From: Acinetobacter calcoaceticus
GTDB lineage: Bacteria; Pseudomonadota; Gammaproteobacteria; Pseudomonadales; Moraxellaceae
Reading direction: 5' to 3'
Assembly (NCBI RefSeq): GCF_900520355.1
Contig: NZ_LS999521.1
Coordinates: 2,480,001-2,544,000 of the forward strand
Length of the DNA stretch: 64,000 bases
The position numbers and the translations under genes were made by a program. Under the pieces are notes generated by a model. The model had not been told where the DNA came from. It was given only the letters and a program-made list of their open reading frames with translations, and did not search any database. This document shows, piece by piece, positions 23,568-33,900 of the stretch. How positions within the stretch are numbered: position 1 is the first letter of the stretch; each line of letters starts with the position of its first letter.

Positions 23568-24731
23568 TTAGCGAAACCCATATTGTTTCGCTCTTAAAAC
23601 AACAATGAATGTAATAAATAACAATATTAAAAGTACTTGAGGGAAAGAACTCACCCCGACATTACTCAGTAAGAAGCCACCAATAATTCCCCCGCCAGCA
23701 ATAGCGATATTCCAAACAGTCACTAACATTGATTGAGCAATATCAGCCATATTGGTTGTAGTCTTCGCTAATGCAGTTTGAAACAATGTCGCAGCACCAC
23801 CAAACGCAATACCCCAAATTCCGATTGCCACATAAACGATAACCGCATAATTCCCCATCACCGCAAGTAAAAGAGCAGAAAAGCCAAATAATATGATGCT
23901 AGTGAGTGTTAATAGGCGTGAATGTTGGTCAATCAACACACCTGTAATGAAGATGCTGAATAATGATAAACAGCCGAATATCAGTAAAATAATGTCCGTA
24001 TTTTTAGATAAATCAGCAATTGATAAAAACGGAGCGATATAGGTATATAGAAGATTATGCGCAAGCACAAAGCTTAAAACAGTAAATAATATAGGTCTGA
24101 CACCGGGTAAAATAAATACCTGTTTTAAAGATATGTGTTTACCAGTAGCCTGCCCTTCAAAGTCAGGTAGTGTGAGACTTCCCCACACCACTAAAATAAT
24201 CGCAAAAATACTCATAACACCAAAAGCCATTCGCCAACCGAACAATTGACCAAGGTAAGTACCTGCTGGCACACCTAGAGACAAAGCCAATGGTGTTCCT
24301 AACATTGCTATTGCTATCGCACGCCCTTTTAAGTGTTCTGGTGCCATTCGCGTTGCATAACCAGCTAGCAAGGCCCAAAGTAACCCTGCTGAAACACCGG
24401 CCAAAAATCGGGCAACCATTGTTAAAAGATAACTGGTAGATAGCGTTGTAATTAGATTTGTGAAAGCAAAACCCGCTAGAGCAATTAATAACAAGGGTTT
24501 ACGACGAATACTTTGGGTAGCATTCGTTAATGGAATGGCTGTTAATAAAGACCCAATCGCATATATCGTGATTGTTTGTCCTGCTAAGGGTTCAGATATA
24601 TTTAAACCCAAAGCTAATTGAGGTAATAACCCCGCAGGTAACGCTTCTGTCAAGATCGTAACAAAGGCTGCCATAGCGAGGATGAGTAAAGAAACGATAG
24701 GCAATCGATCATTTGAATGCGAGCTGCTCAT
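23568..24731 (-). CDS. MFS transporter, drug/sugar efflux type
   Basis: 387 residues and about 12 membrane helices. The pattern is that of DHA1-type arabinose/drug efflux proteins: EALPAGLLPQLALGLNISEPLAGQTI at the start, then RRKPLLL (motif A loop) and LAGVSAGLLWALLAGYATRMAPEH. The start codon overlaps the stop of the beta-lactamase-fold gene (ATGA), so the two are translated together. Probably exports a small molecule; substrate unknown. Confidence 0.87.
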   Translation of the reverse strand: MSSSHSNDRLPIVSLLILAMAAFVTILTEALPAGLLPQLALGLNISEPLAGQTITIYAIGSLLTAIPLTNATQSIRRKPLLLIALAGFAFTNLITTLSTSYLLTMVARFLAGVSAGLLWALLAGYATRMAPEHLKGRAIAIAMLGTPLALSLGVPAGTYLGQLFGWRMAFGVMSIFAIILVVWGSLTLPDFEGQATGKHISLKQVFILPGVRPILFTVLSFVLAHNLLYTYIAPFLSIADLSKNTDIILLIFGCLSLFSIFITGVLIDQHSRLLTLTSIILFGFSALLLAVMGNYAVIVYVAIGIWGIAFGGAATLFQTALAKTTTNMADIAQSMLVTVWNIAIAGGGIIGGFLLSNVGVSSFPQVLLILLFITFIVVLRAKQYGFR

Positions 24732-25918
24732 TCGACTACTCCTATCGCTTTATAAACTGCATCGCGTAGGTCTGTAACAAACTTTCCAGACATGCCTTCA
24801 TAAAGTGTGTTTGTAAATGCGATGACACTCAGATTATGTTTTTTATCGACAAACCATGAATGACCGTAAGCGCCTCCCCAACGCCATGTTCCCTCTGATT
24901 CTGGTGATAGTGCTTGCTGAGCGTTTCTTAATACTGAAAATCCGAGACCAAAACCAAAGCCCGGCGCATTAGGTAACTCATAACCACCCGTTTGATCTTT
25001 TGCCATTTCATCAATTAATTCAGTGGGTAAAAATAATGAATCATCCTGACGAAGAGCTTCTAATAAGCTAAAAAAATCCTCAACGGTTCCAGCCATTCCT
25101 GCGCCACCTGAGAAAAATGCTTGCGAATTAAAAATACGGCGTGGACTAAAACTAATTCCAACACATCCTTCAAATGGTGAAACAACCTCTTCTTCTAATA
25201 AAATATGAGGTTCAGGACTATCACTCACATAAACAGTTGCTACATGTTGGTTATCTGGTACAACAAAACCAGTATTGTTCATTTTCAATCGATCAGTGAC
25301 TAACTCTCTAACCGCTTGATCTAAAGGCTTGCCATATACTTTTTCGATTAATGCGCCTAATACATCTGTTGCTAAAGAATATCCCCATCCTTTCCCTGGT
25401 TCATAGAGTAAAGGTACGGTAGCAATTCGACGTACGTTCTCTTCCAAACTAATATTGGATGAATCCATGCCATCAGATACATCTGCCTGTGAATATGCAC
25501 CATAGATATCTGGTTCAAGAAAACGATAATTTAAACCTGCCGTATGACTGAGTAGTTGGCGTAAAGTAATCGGTACAAACTTTCCATTTTCTAATTTAGG
25601 CTGAAAAAATGGTAATTGATGATGAATGAATTCATCTAAGTTCAGTTTATTTTGAGCAACTAAAACTAAAGCAGCGGTTGAAACAATAACCTTACTCACT
25701 GAAGCTAAACGGAAGACTATATCCGTTGTCATTGATATTGATCGCTCTCGATCAGATAACCCCAATGCTTCACGATGTATCACTTTCCCATGTTGAGCCA
25801 CAATAACCGTAGCACCTACTAACTGGTTATTATCTATCGCTTTTTGAACAACATTTTGAACGAGGCTTAAAGAGGTCGATGGTACGGTGTTATTTGATAC
25901 GGACTCTTTAGAAATCAT
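24728..25918 (-). CDS. Serine hydrolase of the beta-lactamase fold (EstB/class C-like)
   Basis: 396 residues. The active-site SxxK is SVSK in FRLASVSKVIVSTAAL at about residue 75. The tyrosine motif is WGYSLATDVLG, and a later GHSWFVD segment sits where the KTG-like motif is expected. No clear signal peptide, so an esterase or D-aminopeptidase-like role in the cytoplasm is likelier than a secreted beta-lactamase. Operon with the MFS gene, divergent from a LysR gene that probably controls both. Confidence 0.83.
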   Translation of the reverse strand: MISKESVSNNTVPSTSLSLVQNVVQKAIDNNQLVGATVIVAQHGKVIHREALGLSDRERSISMTTDIVFRLASVSKVIVSTAALVLVAQNKLNLDEFIHHQLPFFQPKLENGKFVPITLRQLLSHTAGLNYRFLEPDIYGAYSQADVSDGMDSSNISLEENVRRIATVPLLYEPGKGWGYSLATDVLGALIEKVYGKPLDQAVRELVTDRLKMNNTGFVVPDNQHVATVYVSDSPEPHILLEEEVVSPFEGCVGISFSPRRIFNSQAFFSGGAGMAGTVEDFFSLLEALRQDDSLFLPTELIDEMAKDQTGGYELPNAPGFGFGLGFSVLRNAQQALSPESEGTWRWGGAYGHSWFVDKKHNLSVIAFTNTLYEGMSGKFVTDLRDAVYKAIGVVE

Positions 25919-26034
25919 AGTAAAAACTTCTTTTCATATTCGAGATTTATATACTAGGAAGTCTCCTATTAAAGAAAAAGTCGGTTATAGTTCCTTGTTA
26001 TACGGAAGTTTTGTTCCGTAATAAGGAGAAAAGA

Positions 26035-26922
26035 ATGGATAGCCTGAATGGATTTACCGTATTCGTTAAAATCGCTGAGACTGGAAGTATTGTGGCGGCA
26101 GGACGTTCATTAGGAATTTCAGCTTCTGCTGTTGGTAAGAGCTTGATTCGCCTTGAAGAAAAGATTGGTGTACGACTTTTTCATCGTAATACACGTAGTA
26201 TTAATCTGACTGCTGAAGGAATATTATTTTTAGAACGTAGTCGACGCATACTGGCTGAAATTGAAGCAGCAGAAATGGAGTTATCGCAAGCAATCAAGTC
26301 TCCACAAGGACGATTACGTGTGAGTTTGCCTTTAGTAAGTTCACTCGTATTACCTATACTTGGTGACTTTATGCAGGAATATCCAGAAATAGAATTAGAT
26401 CTTGATTTTACAGACCGATTGGTAGATGTGATTGAAGAAGGATTTGATGCTGTTGTTCGGACAGGTATTCCAACAGATTCACGTTTAAAAGCCTCAAAAC
26501 TGGGGACTTTTAGACAATTACTTGTCGCCTCTCCTGCCTATTTACTTCAACGTGGAACGCCCACTGTACCTGCTGATTTATTAAAACACTCTTGTTTACA
26601 TTATCGATTTTCTCATAGCGGCAAGCTTGAGAAATGGCCCCTAAAAACAACTGAAAATGAACTGGACTTACAACTGCCGATATCGATGATTTGTAATAAT
26701 ATTGAGACACGAGTTTGCTTTGCACTTAAAGGTCGAGGAATTGCTTGCTTGCCTGACTTTTCTATCAAAGAATTATTGAATACTAATCAATTAGTTCAAG
26801 TATTACCGGAGTTTGTGGATAGAACAGGCATATTTAATATTCTCTGGCCAGCAAGTAAACATCCCTCTCCAAAAGTTCGAGCATTTGTTAATTTCTTGTC
26901 TCAACATATGTTTGAAAAATAA
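26035..26922 (+). CDS. LysR family regulator
   Basis: 295 residues from the ATG at 26035, which follows AAGGAGAAAAGA; an upstream TTG would add eight residues. HTH MDSLNGFTVFVKIAETGSIVAAGRSLGISASAVGKSLIRLEEKIG, then the effector domain starting RLRVSLPLVSS. Related in style to the LysR at 43789. Divergent from the hydrolase-MFS pair with 116 bp between, the classic control arrangement. Confidence 0.88.
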   Translation: MDSLNGFTVFVKIAETGSIVAAGRSLGISASAVGKSLIRLEEKIGVRLFHRNTRSINLTAEGILFLERSRRILAEIEAAEMELSQAIKSPQGRLRVSLPLVSSLVLPILGDFMQEYPEIELDLDFTDRLVDVIEEGFDAVVRTGIPTDSRLKASKLGTFRQLLVASPAYLLQRGTPTVPADLLKHSCLHYRFSHSGKLEKWPLKTTENELDLQLPISMICNNIETRVCFALKGRGIACLPDFSIKELLNTNQLVQVLPEFVDRTGIFNILWPASKHPSPKVRAFVNFLSQHMFEK

Positions 26923-27000
26923 AGAATGTGATGTGCTAGATAAAGAGCTATTTATCAAAACTAATGATGACTTATTTTCATTAAAGTAAACACCAGCTTA

Positions 27001-27600
27001 TTAAACGCTTACAACATATTGATCTAGATTTTTTAATGCAAAATTAATGACCCGAGAAAGCTCTTCTTGCGAATATCCATCTCTTGCTTGAACAGATAAT
27101 CCATGTAGAACGAGCGCGTAATATTGCCCTAAGGTTTTAGGGTCAGCCTCTGCCACCAATTGACCGTCTGATTTTGCCTGAACAAATCGATCAACCAGAC
27201 TCTGCCCCCGTGCAATACGTTGTGCTTTCATCCAGTCTAAAACAGCTTGGTTTTCTTCGCCTAACACACTCGCTGCGGACACAACCATGCACCCATACGA
27301 GTGATTGGCTTGCGTGTAAAGCGCTAGTGCATCTTTAAATAATTGGTTGATTACATCTTTAATATTTTTTTGCTTTAAAGCATTTAACGCAAAGTTACCT
27401 TCATTTTTTTCGTAGTGATTTACGGCCTCTCTAAACAAAGCCTCTTTTGAGCCAAATGCTTTATAAATTCGAGCTGAGGCAATCCCTAAAGCTTCAACTA
27501 AATCTGACATTGATGTGCCTTCATAGCCATGAAGCCAGAAAAAATCTCTCGCTTTTACGAGGGCTTCTTCTCGATCAAACTCTCTTGGTCTGCCAGCCAT
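27001..27600 (-). CDS. TetR family regulator, divergent to the isomerase-hydrolase operon
   Basis: 199 residues, starting MAGRPREFDREEALVKARDFFWLHGYEGTSMSDLVEALGIASARIYKAFGSKEALFREAV, typical of the branch with AGRPREFD N-termini. Unrelated to the three module TetR paralogs. It is divergent from 27781 with a 180-bp gap that should hold its operator, and probably represses that operon. Confidence 0.87.
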   Translation of the reverse strand: MAGRPREFDREEALVKARDFFWLHGYEGTSMSDLVEALGIASARIYKAFGSKEALFREAVNHYEKNEGNFALNALKQKNIKDVINQLFKDALALYTQANHSYGCMVVSAASVLGEENQAVLDWMKAQRIARGQSLVDRFVQAKSDGQLVAEADPKTLGQYYALVLHGLSVQARDGYSQEELSRVINFALKNLDQYVVSV

Positions 27601-27780
27601 AATGACCCTTCATCAAACTTAGTACGTCTTTTCATTATTATTCGAAAAAAATATTTTCACAAATAAATCAATGAGATTTATTCAAAATAGTCCCGTTTTG
27701 TTTTGATTTTTAAATAAAAAGTTGTTTTTATCCAAAATTCAGCCTATTGTTTGTCGATCAACAACTAATTAAGGTTTATT

Positions 27781-28833
27781 ATGAAAACCATCAAAGGCCC
27801 TAGTATTCATCTTGCTCAATTTAGCGATGATGTTTTCCCTTTTAACCGTCTAGAAGATATTGCTGCTTGGGTAGCAAACCAAGGCTTTGAAGCGGTACAA
27901 CTTCCTGCTTGGGATAAGCGTTTATTTGATGTCAATTTTGCAGCAGAAAGCCAAGATTATTGCGATGAAATATTAGGTACTTTAAACAATCATGGCTTAA
28001 AAGTTAGTGAGTTAACGACTCATATTTTTGGGCAGTTAATGGCTGTGCACCCTGCTTATGACTCAATGTGCGATAACTTTGCCCCATCTCATTTGCATGG
28101 CAATTCAGCGGCTTGAACCGAGTGGGCAAAACAGCAAATGCTCGCTTCAATTCAAGCATCTGCCCGCTTAGGACTTAAAGACATGGGAACATTTTCAGGT
28201 TCTTTGGCATGGCCTTATGTATTTCCATTTCCTCAAAGACCGTCAGGACTCATCGAAACGGCGTTTGATGAATTAGCGTGTCGTTGGCTTCCTATTTTGA
28301 ATGCTTGTGATGAACAAGACGTCAACCTTTGCTATGAAATTCACCCCGGTGAAGATTTGCATGACGGCATTACATTTGAAATGTTTTTAGAGCGTACTCA
28401 TAACCACCCACGTTGCAATATTCTTTTTGACCCAAGCCATTTTGTTTTGCAGCAACTGAACTATGTGGAATATATCGATATCTATAAAGATTTCATTCGC
28501 ATGTTTCATGTTAAAGATGCCGAATTTAATCCAACAGGCCGCCAAGGGATGTACAGCGGCTATCAAAGCTGGGGAAATCGAGCGGCTCGATTCCGCTCTA
28601 CGGGTGATGGTCAAGTTGACTTTAAAGCGATTTTTTCCAAGTTAGCACATTACGACTACGAAGGCTGGGCAACGTTGGAGTGGGAATGCTGCCTTAAAAA
28701 TAAAGATGATGGCGCACGCGAAGGCGCAGAGTTTATTAAGCAAAATATTATTCATGTCACCGATAAAGTGTTTGATGACTTTGCTGCTGCCCCTGTGAAT
28801 CAGACTCAAATTAATCAGTTATTAGGTATTTAA
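27781..28833 (+). pseudogene. Sugar phosphate isomerase/epimerase gene with an in-frame stop
   Basis: Two ORFs, 27781-28116 and 28138-28833, are in the same frame and separated only by a TGA at 28114-28116 (GCG GCT TGA ACC GAG TGG). Together they encode a protein of about 350 residues of the AP-endonuclease-2/xylose isomerase-like TIM barrel family (CYEIHPGEDLHDG, CNILFDPSHFVLQ, HVKDAEFNPTGRQGMYSGYQSW, DYEGWATLEWECC). A single C-to-T change of CGA (Arg) would explain the stop. Unless the stop is read through, the product is lost or split. First gene of an operon with two alpha/beta hydrolases. Confidence 0.87.
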
Positions 28834-28852
28834 GGAATCGTAAAAGATCAAC

Positions 28853-29752
28853 ATGAAAACTCACCTATTCAATGAAAACTCGTATAACGAATTCCAACAT
28901 CATTACACTCACATCGAAAGTAAAAAATTACACTACGTCACCTTAGGGGAAGGTCCAGCTGTATTGCTTATTCCCGGTTGGCCGCAGACATGGTACGCGT
29001 GGCACAAAGTCATGATCGAACTAGCGAAACAGGGTTATCAAGCAATCGCAGTTGATTTACCCGGAACAGGAAATTCAGCTCCACTGGATGGAAGTTACGA
29101 TACGGGGCGTATCGCTAAAATTTTATCAATGCTGATGACTGAACTTGAGTATCCAACTTATTCGGTTGTTGGTCATGACATTGGTATGTGGGTTGCCTAT
29201 GCGCTTGCATCTGACTTTCCTGAGTCAGTGACTCGTCTTGCGGTAACAGAAGCAGTGATTCCCGGTTTAGCGCCCGCACCTCCTATTTTTGTTGAGCCGA
29301 GTGAAAATATCTTTCTTTGGCACTTCATGTTTAACCAGACCTTAGATTTACCCGAAGCCTTAATCGCGGGCCGTGAAGATACTTATTTAAATTATATGTT
29401 TGATAAATGGTCGTGGCACAAAGATAAAGTGGCGATTGAAACTTATATTGAAGCCTATAAAATTCCGGGTCGATTAACGGCAGGTTTTAATTATTACCGT
29501 TCTATTCCAGAGACCATACGTCAAAATAAAATCAGAGAAACTAAAAGCTTAGACATGCCAGTTTTAGCCATAGGCGCTGAACATGCCACAGATAATGCAC
29601 CTTATGAAACCATGAAAAAGGTTTCACCGCATTTAACCAGTACAATTGTAAAAGACTGCGGTCATTTCATTATGGAAGAACAGTCAGAAAAATTTAGTTC
29701 ACTCATTTTAGATTTTTTACAGCAGGAAAAAAGCGATGCCTCTACTTGCTGA
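28853..29752 (+). CDS. Alpha/beta hydrolase (epoxide hydrolase-like)
   Basis: 299 residues. The oxyanion region is LIPGWPQTWYAWHKVM. The nucleophile elbow is VGHDIGMWVAYALA, with Asp as nucleophile in G-H-D-I-G, which is the epoxide hydrolase or haloalkane dehalogenase type rather than an esterase. The late histidine is in DCGHFIMEEQSEKF. No signal peptide. It follows the broken isomerase by 20 bp and overlaps the next hydrolase by 17 bp. Confidence 0.86.
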   Translation: MKTHLFNENSYNEFQHHYTHIESKKLHYVTLGEGPAVLLIPGWPQTWYAWHKVMIELAKQGYQAIAVDLPGTGNSAPLDGSYDTGRIAKILSMLMTELEYPTYSVVGHDIGMWVAYALASDFPESVTRLAVTEAVIPGLAPAPPIFVEPSENIFLWHFMFNQTLDLPEALIAGREDTYLNYMFDKWSWHKDKVAIETYIEAYKIPGRLTAGFNYYRSIPETIRQNKIRETKSLDMPVLAIGAEHATDNAPYETMKKVSPHLTSTIVKDCGHFIMEEQSEKFSSLILDFLQQEKSDASTC

Positions 29753-30650
29753 AATTGAAAGCTGGCTTAAGTCCAGACCAACCGCACAAGCCGTAAACTC
29801 GTTGCAAGAGCTAAGGGAACAAGTAAATAAAGACATTATTGATCAGCAAGGCATTCAACATGATGCAAGCTACCAACAAAGTTTTCATGTTGCTGTTTCA
29901 GATGATATGGAAATTGAGGTTCGTGTTTATGTTCCATATTCACTAGAAAACGCTGAGCAACGGCCCGCTTTAGTTTTTGCTCATGGTGGAGGCTGGTGCC
30001 TTGGAAGTTTAGACGCATGGGACCGCTCGTGTCGGTTATTAGCAGAATCCACTCAACAAGTTGTATTTTCTGTGGACTATCGATTGGCTCCAGAGTTTAA
30101 GTTCCCAACACCTTTAAATGATTTTTTTACGGCATTCCGCTATATCAGTGAGAATGCTTCACTGTTTGGAATTGATCCAAACTATATTGCTGTAGGTGGA
30201 GATAGTGCCGGCGCAAACATAGCTGCGGCCACATGTCTCATGGCAAAACAACATCCAGAAATTAAGGTGAGCCATCAACTTCTTTTCTACCCAGCCTTAG
30301 ATGCCACCATGAGTAGCAATTCTTATAACCAATACGCCGAAGGTTATGGTTTGGACTCATCCACAATGGTTTATTGCTGGGATCAATATTTGCCGCATGA
30401 AAGTGAAAAACAGAATGAACTTGTAAGCCCGTTACTTGCTCAGTCTTTAGAGGGGCTACCGGATGCAACCATTTTTATTTGTGAATATGATCCCGTTCGT
30501 GAGGATGGTGAAAGATATGCTCAAAAATTGAGAGATGCCGGTATTAAGGTGAACTTTCATTTGTTAGACGGAATGATTCACGGCGCGATTCACATGCTGG
30601 CAATCAGTCCCGAGAAAATAAAATCTATCTATAGCAAAATTCGTATGTAG
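29736..30650 (+). CDS. Alpha/beta hydrolase fold-3 esterase (HSL family)
   Basis: 304 residues. The HGGGW oxyanion-hole motif (VFAHGGGWCLGS) and the GDSAG nucleophile elbow (AVGGDSAGANIAAATC) define the hormone-sensitive-lipase family. The acid is in EYDPVREDGERYA and the histidine in GMIHGAIHM. Cytoplasmic carboxylesterase of unknown substrate. Last gene of the operon; its start lies inside the preceding hydrolase. Confidence 0.88.
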   Translation: MPLLAEIESWLKSRPTAQAVNSLQELREQVNKDIIDQQGIQHDASYQQSFHVAVSDDMEIEVRVYVPYSLENAEQRPALVFAHGGGWCLGSLDAWDRSCRLLAESTQQVVFSVDYRLAPEFKFPTPLNDFFTAFRYISENASLFGIDPNYIAVGGDSAGANIAAATCLMAKQHPEIKVSHQLLFYPALDATMSSNSYNQYAEGYGLDSSTMVYCWDQYLPHESEKQNELVSPLLAQSLEGLPDATIFICEYDPVREDGERYAQKLRDAGIKVNFHLLDGMIHGAIHMLAISPEKIKSIYSKIRM

Positions 30651-30687
30651 ATATATTTGTTTCCAACATTCAAACATATTGCTTAGT

Positions 30688-30733
30688 TGGCCACTCTTTA
30701 AAATTGTTTAATTACATATCTAGAGTGGCCCAA
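30688..30733 (+). terminator. Hairpin after the esterase gene
   Basis: TTGGCCACTCT and AGAGTGGCCCAA form an 11-bp stem with a 23-nt loop, followed by TTAAATTTTAAC. A probable weak terminator. Confidence 0.5.
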
Positions 30734-30791
30734 TTAAATTTTAACTATGGATGTCGGTTACAGTGAATCCTTATTGAAATAGCCCTTTTGC

Positions 30792-30900
30792 TTATTTATT
30801 TAAATGTGGTAATTGTTTAAGAAAATCTTTTAAAGGCATCGGACATCCCCATAAATAGCCTTGAAACTCCGTGCAGCCATTGTTTTTAAAAGCGTTAAAC
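30792..30900 (-). pseudogene. 3'-end fragment of an EAL-domain gene
   Basis: On the minus strand this reads AFKNNGCTEFQGYLWGCPMP, then LKDFLKQLPHLNK and a stop, nearly the same as the C-terminus of the EAL protein at 34882-36282 but with a slightly different end. Everything 5' of it is missing and replaced by the helicase gene, whose stop codon abuts the fragment. Confidence 0.85.
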
Positions 30901-30901
30901 T
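30804..30901. repeat. Direct repeat DR1 (EAL 3' end)
   Basis: 98 bp matching 34900-34997 with 7 mismatches, including a 47-bp exact block. It marks the left border of the helicase segment. Confidence 0.85.
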
Positions 30902-33900
30902 ATTCCAACTCGATCGATTTATTTATAGTAGTAATTGTTTTCACTGGAAGTGCATCAAATAAGGTTGAAAAATAACTCATTTTAGACCAAGTATGAACAT
31001 TACCAATAATATACAAACGACTCTTAGCTCGTGTCACAGCAACATTTAATAAATTTGGAGTTGAAGAGGCCCACGCTCTAGCCCCTTCTCCTATACGTTC
31101 TTTTGCTGTTCCTAACACAAGAAATACGATATCAGCCTCTTTGCCCTGAAAAGTATGCACAGTACCACATTCAACACCTATTAACCCTTCATCTTTAATA
31201 CGCTCTTTACATGCTTGAATAACTTTTCTAAAAGGTGAAATTACATATATTTTCTTTTTCGAATTATCAACTGAAGCTTTGCGTCTCTCTTCAAGCTTTC
31301 TTAAAGAGTAAATCATTACATCTAGTTCTTCAGAATTAACAGGGTGTGTAAAATCTATTGAGTCCACATTGAACCATGTACTGGCTCCTATGTCATAGGC
31401 CATATCTACAGCTTTAGGATTTCCTGCACTATCGACACGTCCCTGAACCATTTGACCAGCATAAGCAATGCTATTTGCAATAGAAAACATAGGGTCATCA
31501 CAACGACGATGCGTTCTTAATGGCATGCCAGTCCAGATTCTCGATTGGTCATCACCACTACCATCATCGATCCATGAACCCAATGGTGTTATTCGGTCAG
31601 CAAGGGTTTGTACAGATTCAAATACTGGGGACCAAGATAAATCCACATCATGTTGTTTGCGTAAGATCTCAACTACGCTATCTGGTAATGTAAAGACAGG
31701 TTCAACCTGTAAAGGATCACCAATTAAAATAGCTCTTTTGCTTCGCCAAATTGCACCTGCTGCCGATTGAGGAGTAGCTTGACCCGCTTCATCAATTAAT
31801 AACCAACCTAGACTATCTTGTCCCAAGCCAGCAAAAAGCCGACTAAATGAAGCCAAAGTTGTTGAGACAACAGGAACAACAAAAAATAAGCTGTCCCAAA
31901 TCAATGGACGATCCTCATAGGACAACCCTTTAGCATTCCCTGATAACATTTGCCCAACCATTCTTAAATTACTTAAAAATCGTTTGGCATTAGATAAAAT
32001 CGTTAGTTTATGTAGTTCTATTGATTTAATAAAAATATGGGCCCGAGTATCATCTATAATTTCCGATGTATTTACTGAAGCTCGATGCAACTCTTCAAAC
32101 GTTAATTTCCAGAAATCAGGGCCAATCAGATGTTTTACACCTAAAGTTTGTATTGCCTGAAGATCATGACTCAATCTCTCGTATTCTTGTCTTATCTTAA
32201 TGAGTTCATCATTTAACTCTAATAGCTCTTGTTCGCAGATTTTTATCGTTTGATTTCTTAAAGTCTTCTCATAAATTAGATTTTCATACTGTGAAGTGGT
32301 TTCTTGCAATGATAAAGTCACCTCATTAATCCGCTTATCATAGATTTCCATGCGGTGAGTCCGATAACCAAATAGTGCAAATAAACGATCCCATAATCGA
32401 GGTCCATGTGAAATATGGATTTGCTCTAATATCTGTTGTTTAGACTGCATTAAGATAGACTGATCTTGTAGTTCACTTTGTATTTGATGAAATACATTTT
32501 GATGTTCATTTAATTTTTTATTCTTGAGCGTAATCGTTTGCGTTAAGTTTTCTTTCGTCTCCCTACATTCTAAAATCGCCAGTGACGCACGCTCTGCTTT
32601 CATTAAAATTGAACGCTTTTGCTCCATTAGTTCAATTAATTCAAGAAGTTCATTCTTTGCTTTATGCCACTCTTGTCGATAAATAGCGGTACGAGGAATA
32701 GCATCTTCCAGTATTTGTTTCATCGATACAAATGAATCTTTACTATCCTCATCATCACTCTCAGTAACATGATCTTCTTTAAAAAATGCACGAGCAAAAG
32801 ATCTACGGTTAGTACTATTACCTAGAGCGGCAGCAATTATCCCCCATGTAGGAATTATTGCTTGATTTTCATCTAGTACTTTTTGACTATCAAATACCCC
32901 CTTTATGACCTCGGGAAAATATAAAGAGTTTGATGTGTACTTCTCATCTAATTTACCAAGTGCAGGTAGCTCCTGTGAAATATTTTTTACAGCATTATTA
33001 TTGTTGCTACTCACAACTATTGAAGTATCACGTACCAACTCCTCTACAATTGGAGAAAACATTCTACCCATGAGTTGAATAGGCTTTTTAAATATAGCAT
33101 CAGGTGTAGAAAGTGCCGAGATCCGCTTAGCTCTATCAGTAATAACGGTTGCAATAACATCACATAGTAAAGTTGTTTTTCCTGTACCTGGCGGCCCATT
33201 TACACCAATAATCCCGTCTTGATTACCCAGTAAATTTCCAATATGAGCAACAACTGCTTGTTGAGCTAGCACTAAAGGTTTATCTGGTGAAGCGGGCCAA
33301 CGGGTAATAGGTAAATGAGCAGCGCAGACAAGCTTCCCCATAACTTCATGATTTTTTAAAATATCTATTCTTTCATGATGAGTGATGGAGGGTCCAAGAT
33401 ATCTTGTTAAGGCTTGTCCAAATGCGTGATTAGACTTGCTCTTTTTCAGCATTTGATCAAGATCATCTAAATAAAATGAATTAAGGTAATTAACCTCTTG
33501 CTCGACATTCTCTATTATTTTTTTTCTTGGCAATTGTTTAGTGACAACTACAAACCGCCAATCTAATCCGACTTGGTCATCTTGATCAAAAATAGATCTA
33601 ACCAATTCGCTCTCGCCTTCTAGGTCCTTCCAAGAACATCGATATTCATGTTTTAACTGAGATAAGCGATGGCAACGCTGAGCAAACTCCTCTTTTGCTC
33701 GAGCAAGTCTTGCATTCAGATCAGTAAGAGGTTCTCCCCGACTTAAAGCTTGAGTCCCATATACGTAACTGGCAGGCATATAACTATCCTCACTTAAACG
33801 ACCATTTTCGTTTACAGTAAAAGATGCTAACCAACCAGTGCCAGAAATTCGTTCACGTTCTTTATCACTTAGCTCTTGCCTTACAATCTTTCGTAAAACA

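Noticed and set aside
24728..25918. A resistance-type class C beta-lactamase
   Set aside because: It lacks a clear signal peptide and a KTG motif, and it is co-transcribed with an MFS exporter. An esterase-like member of the fold is more likely.
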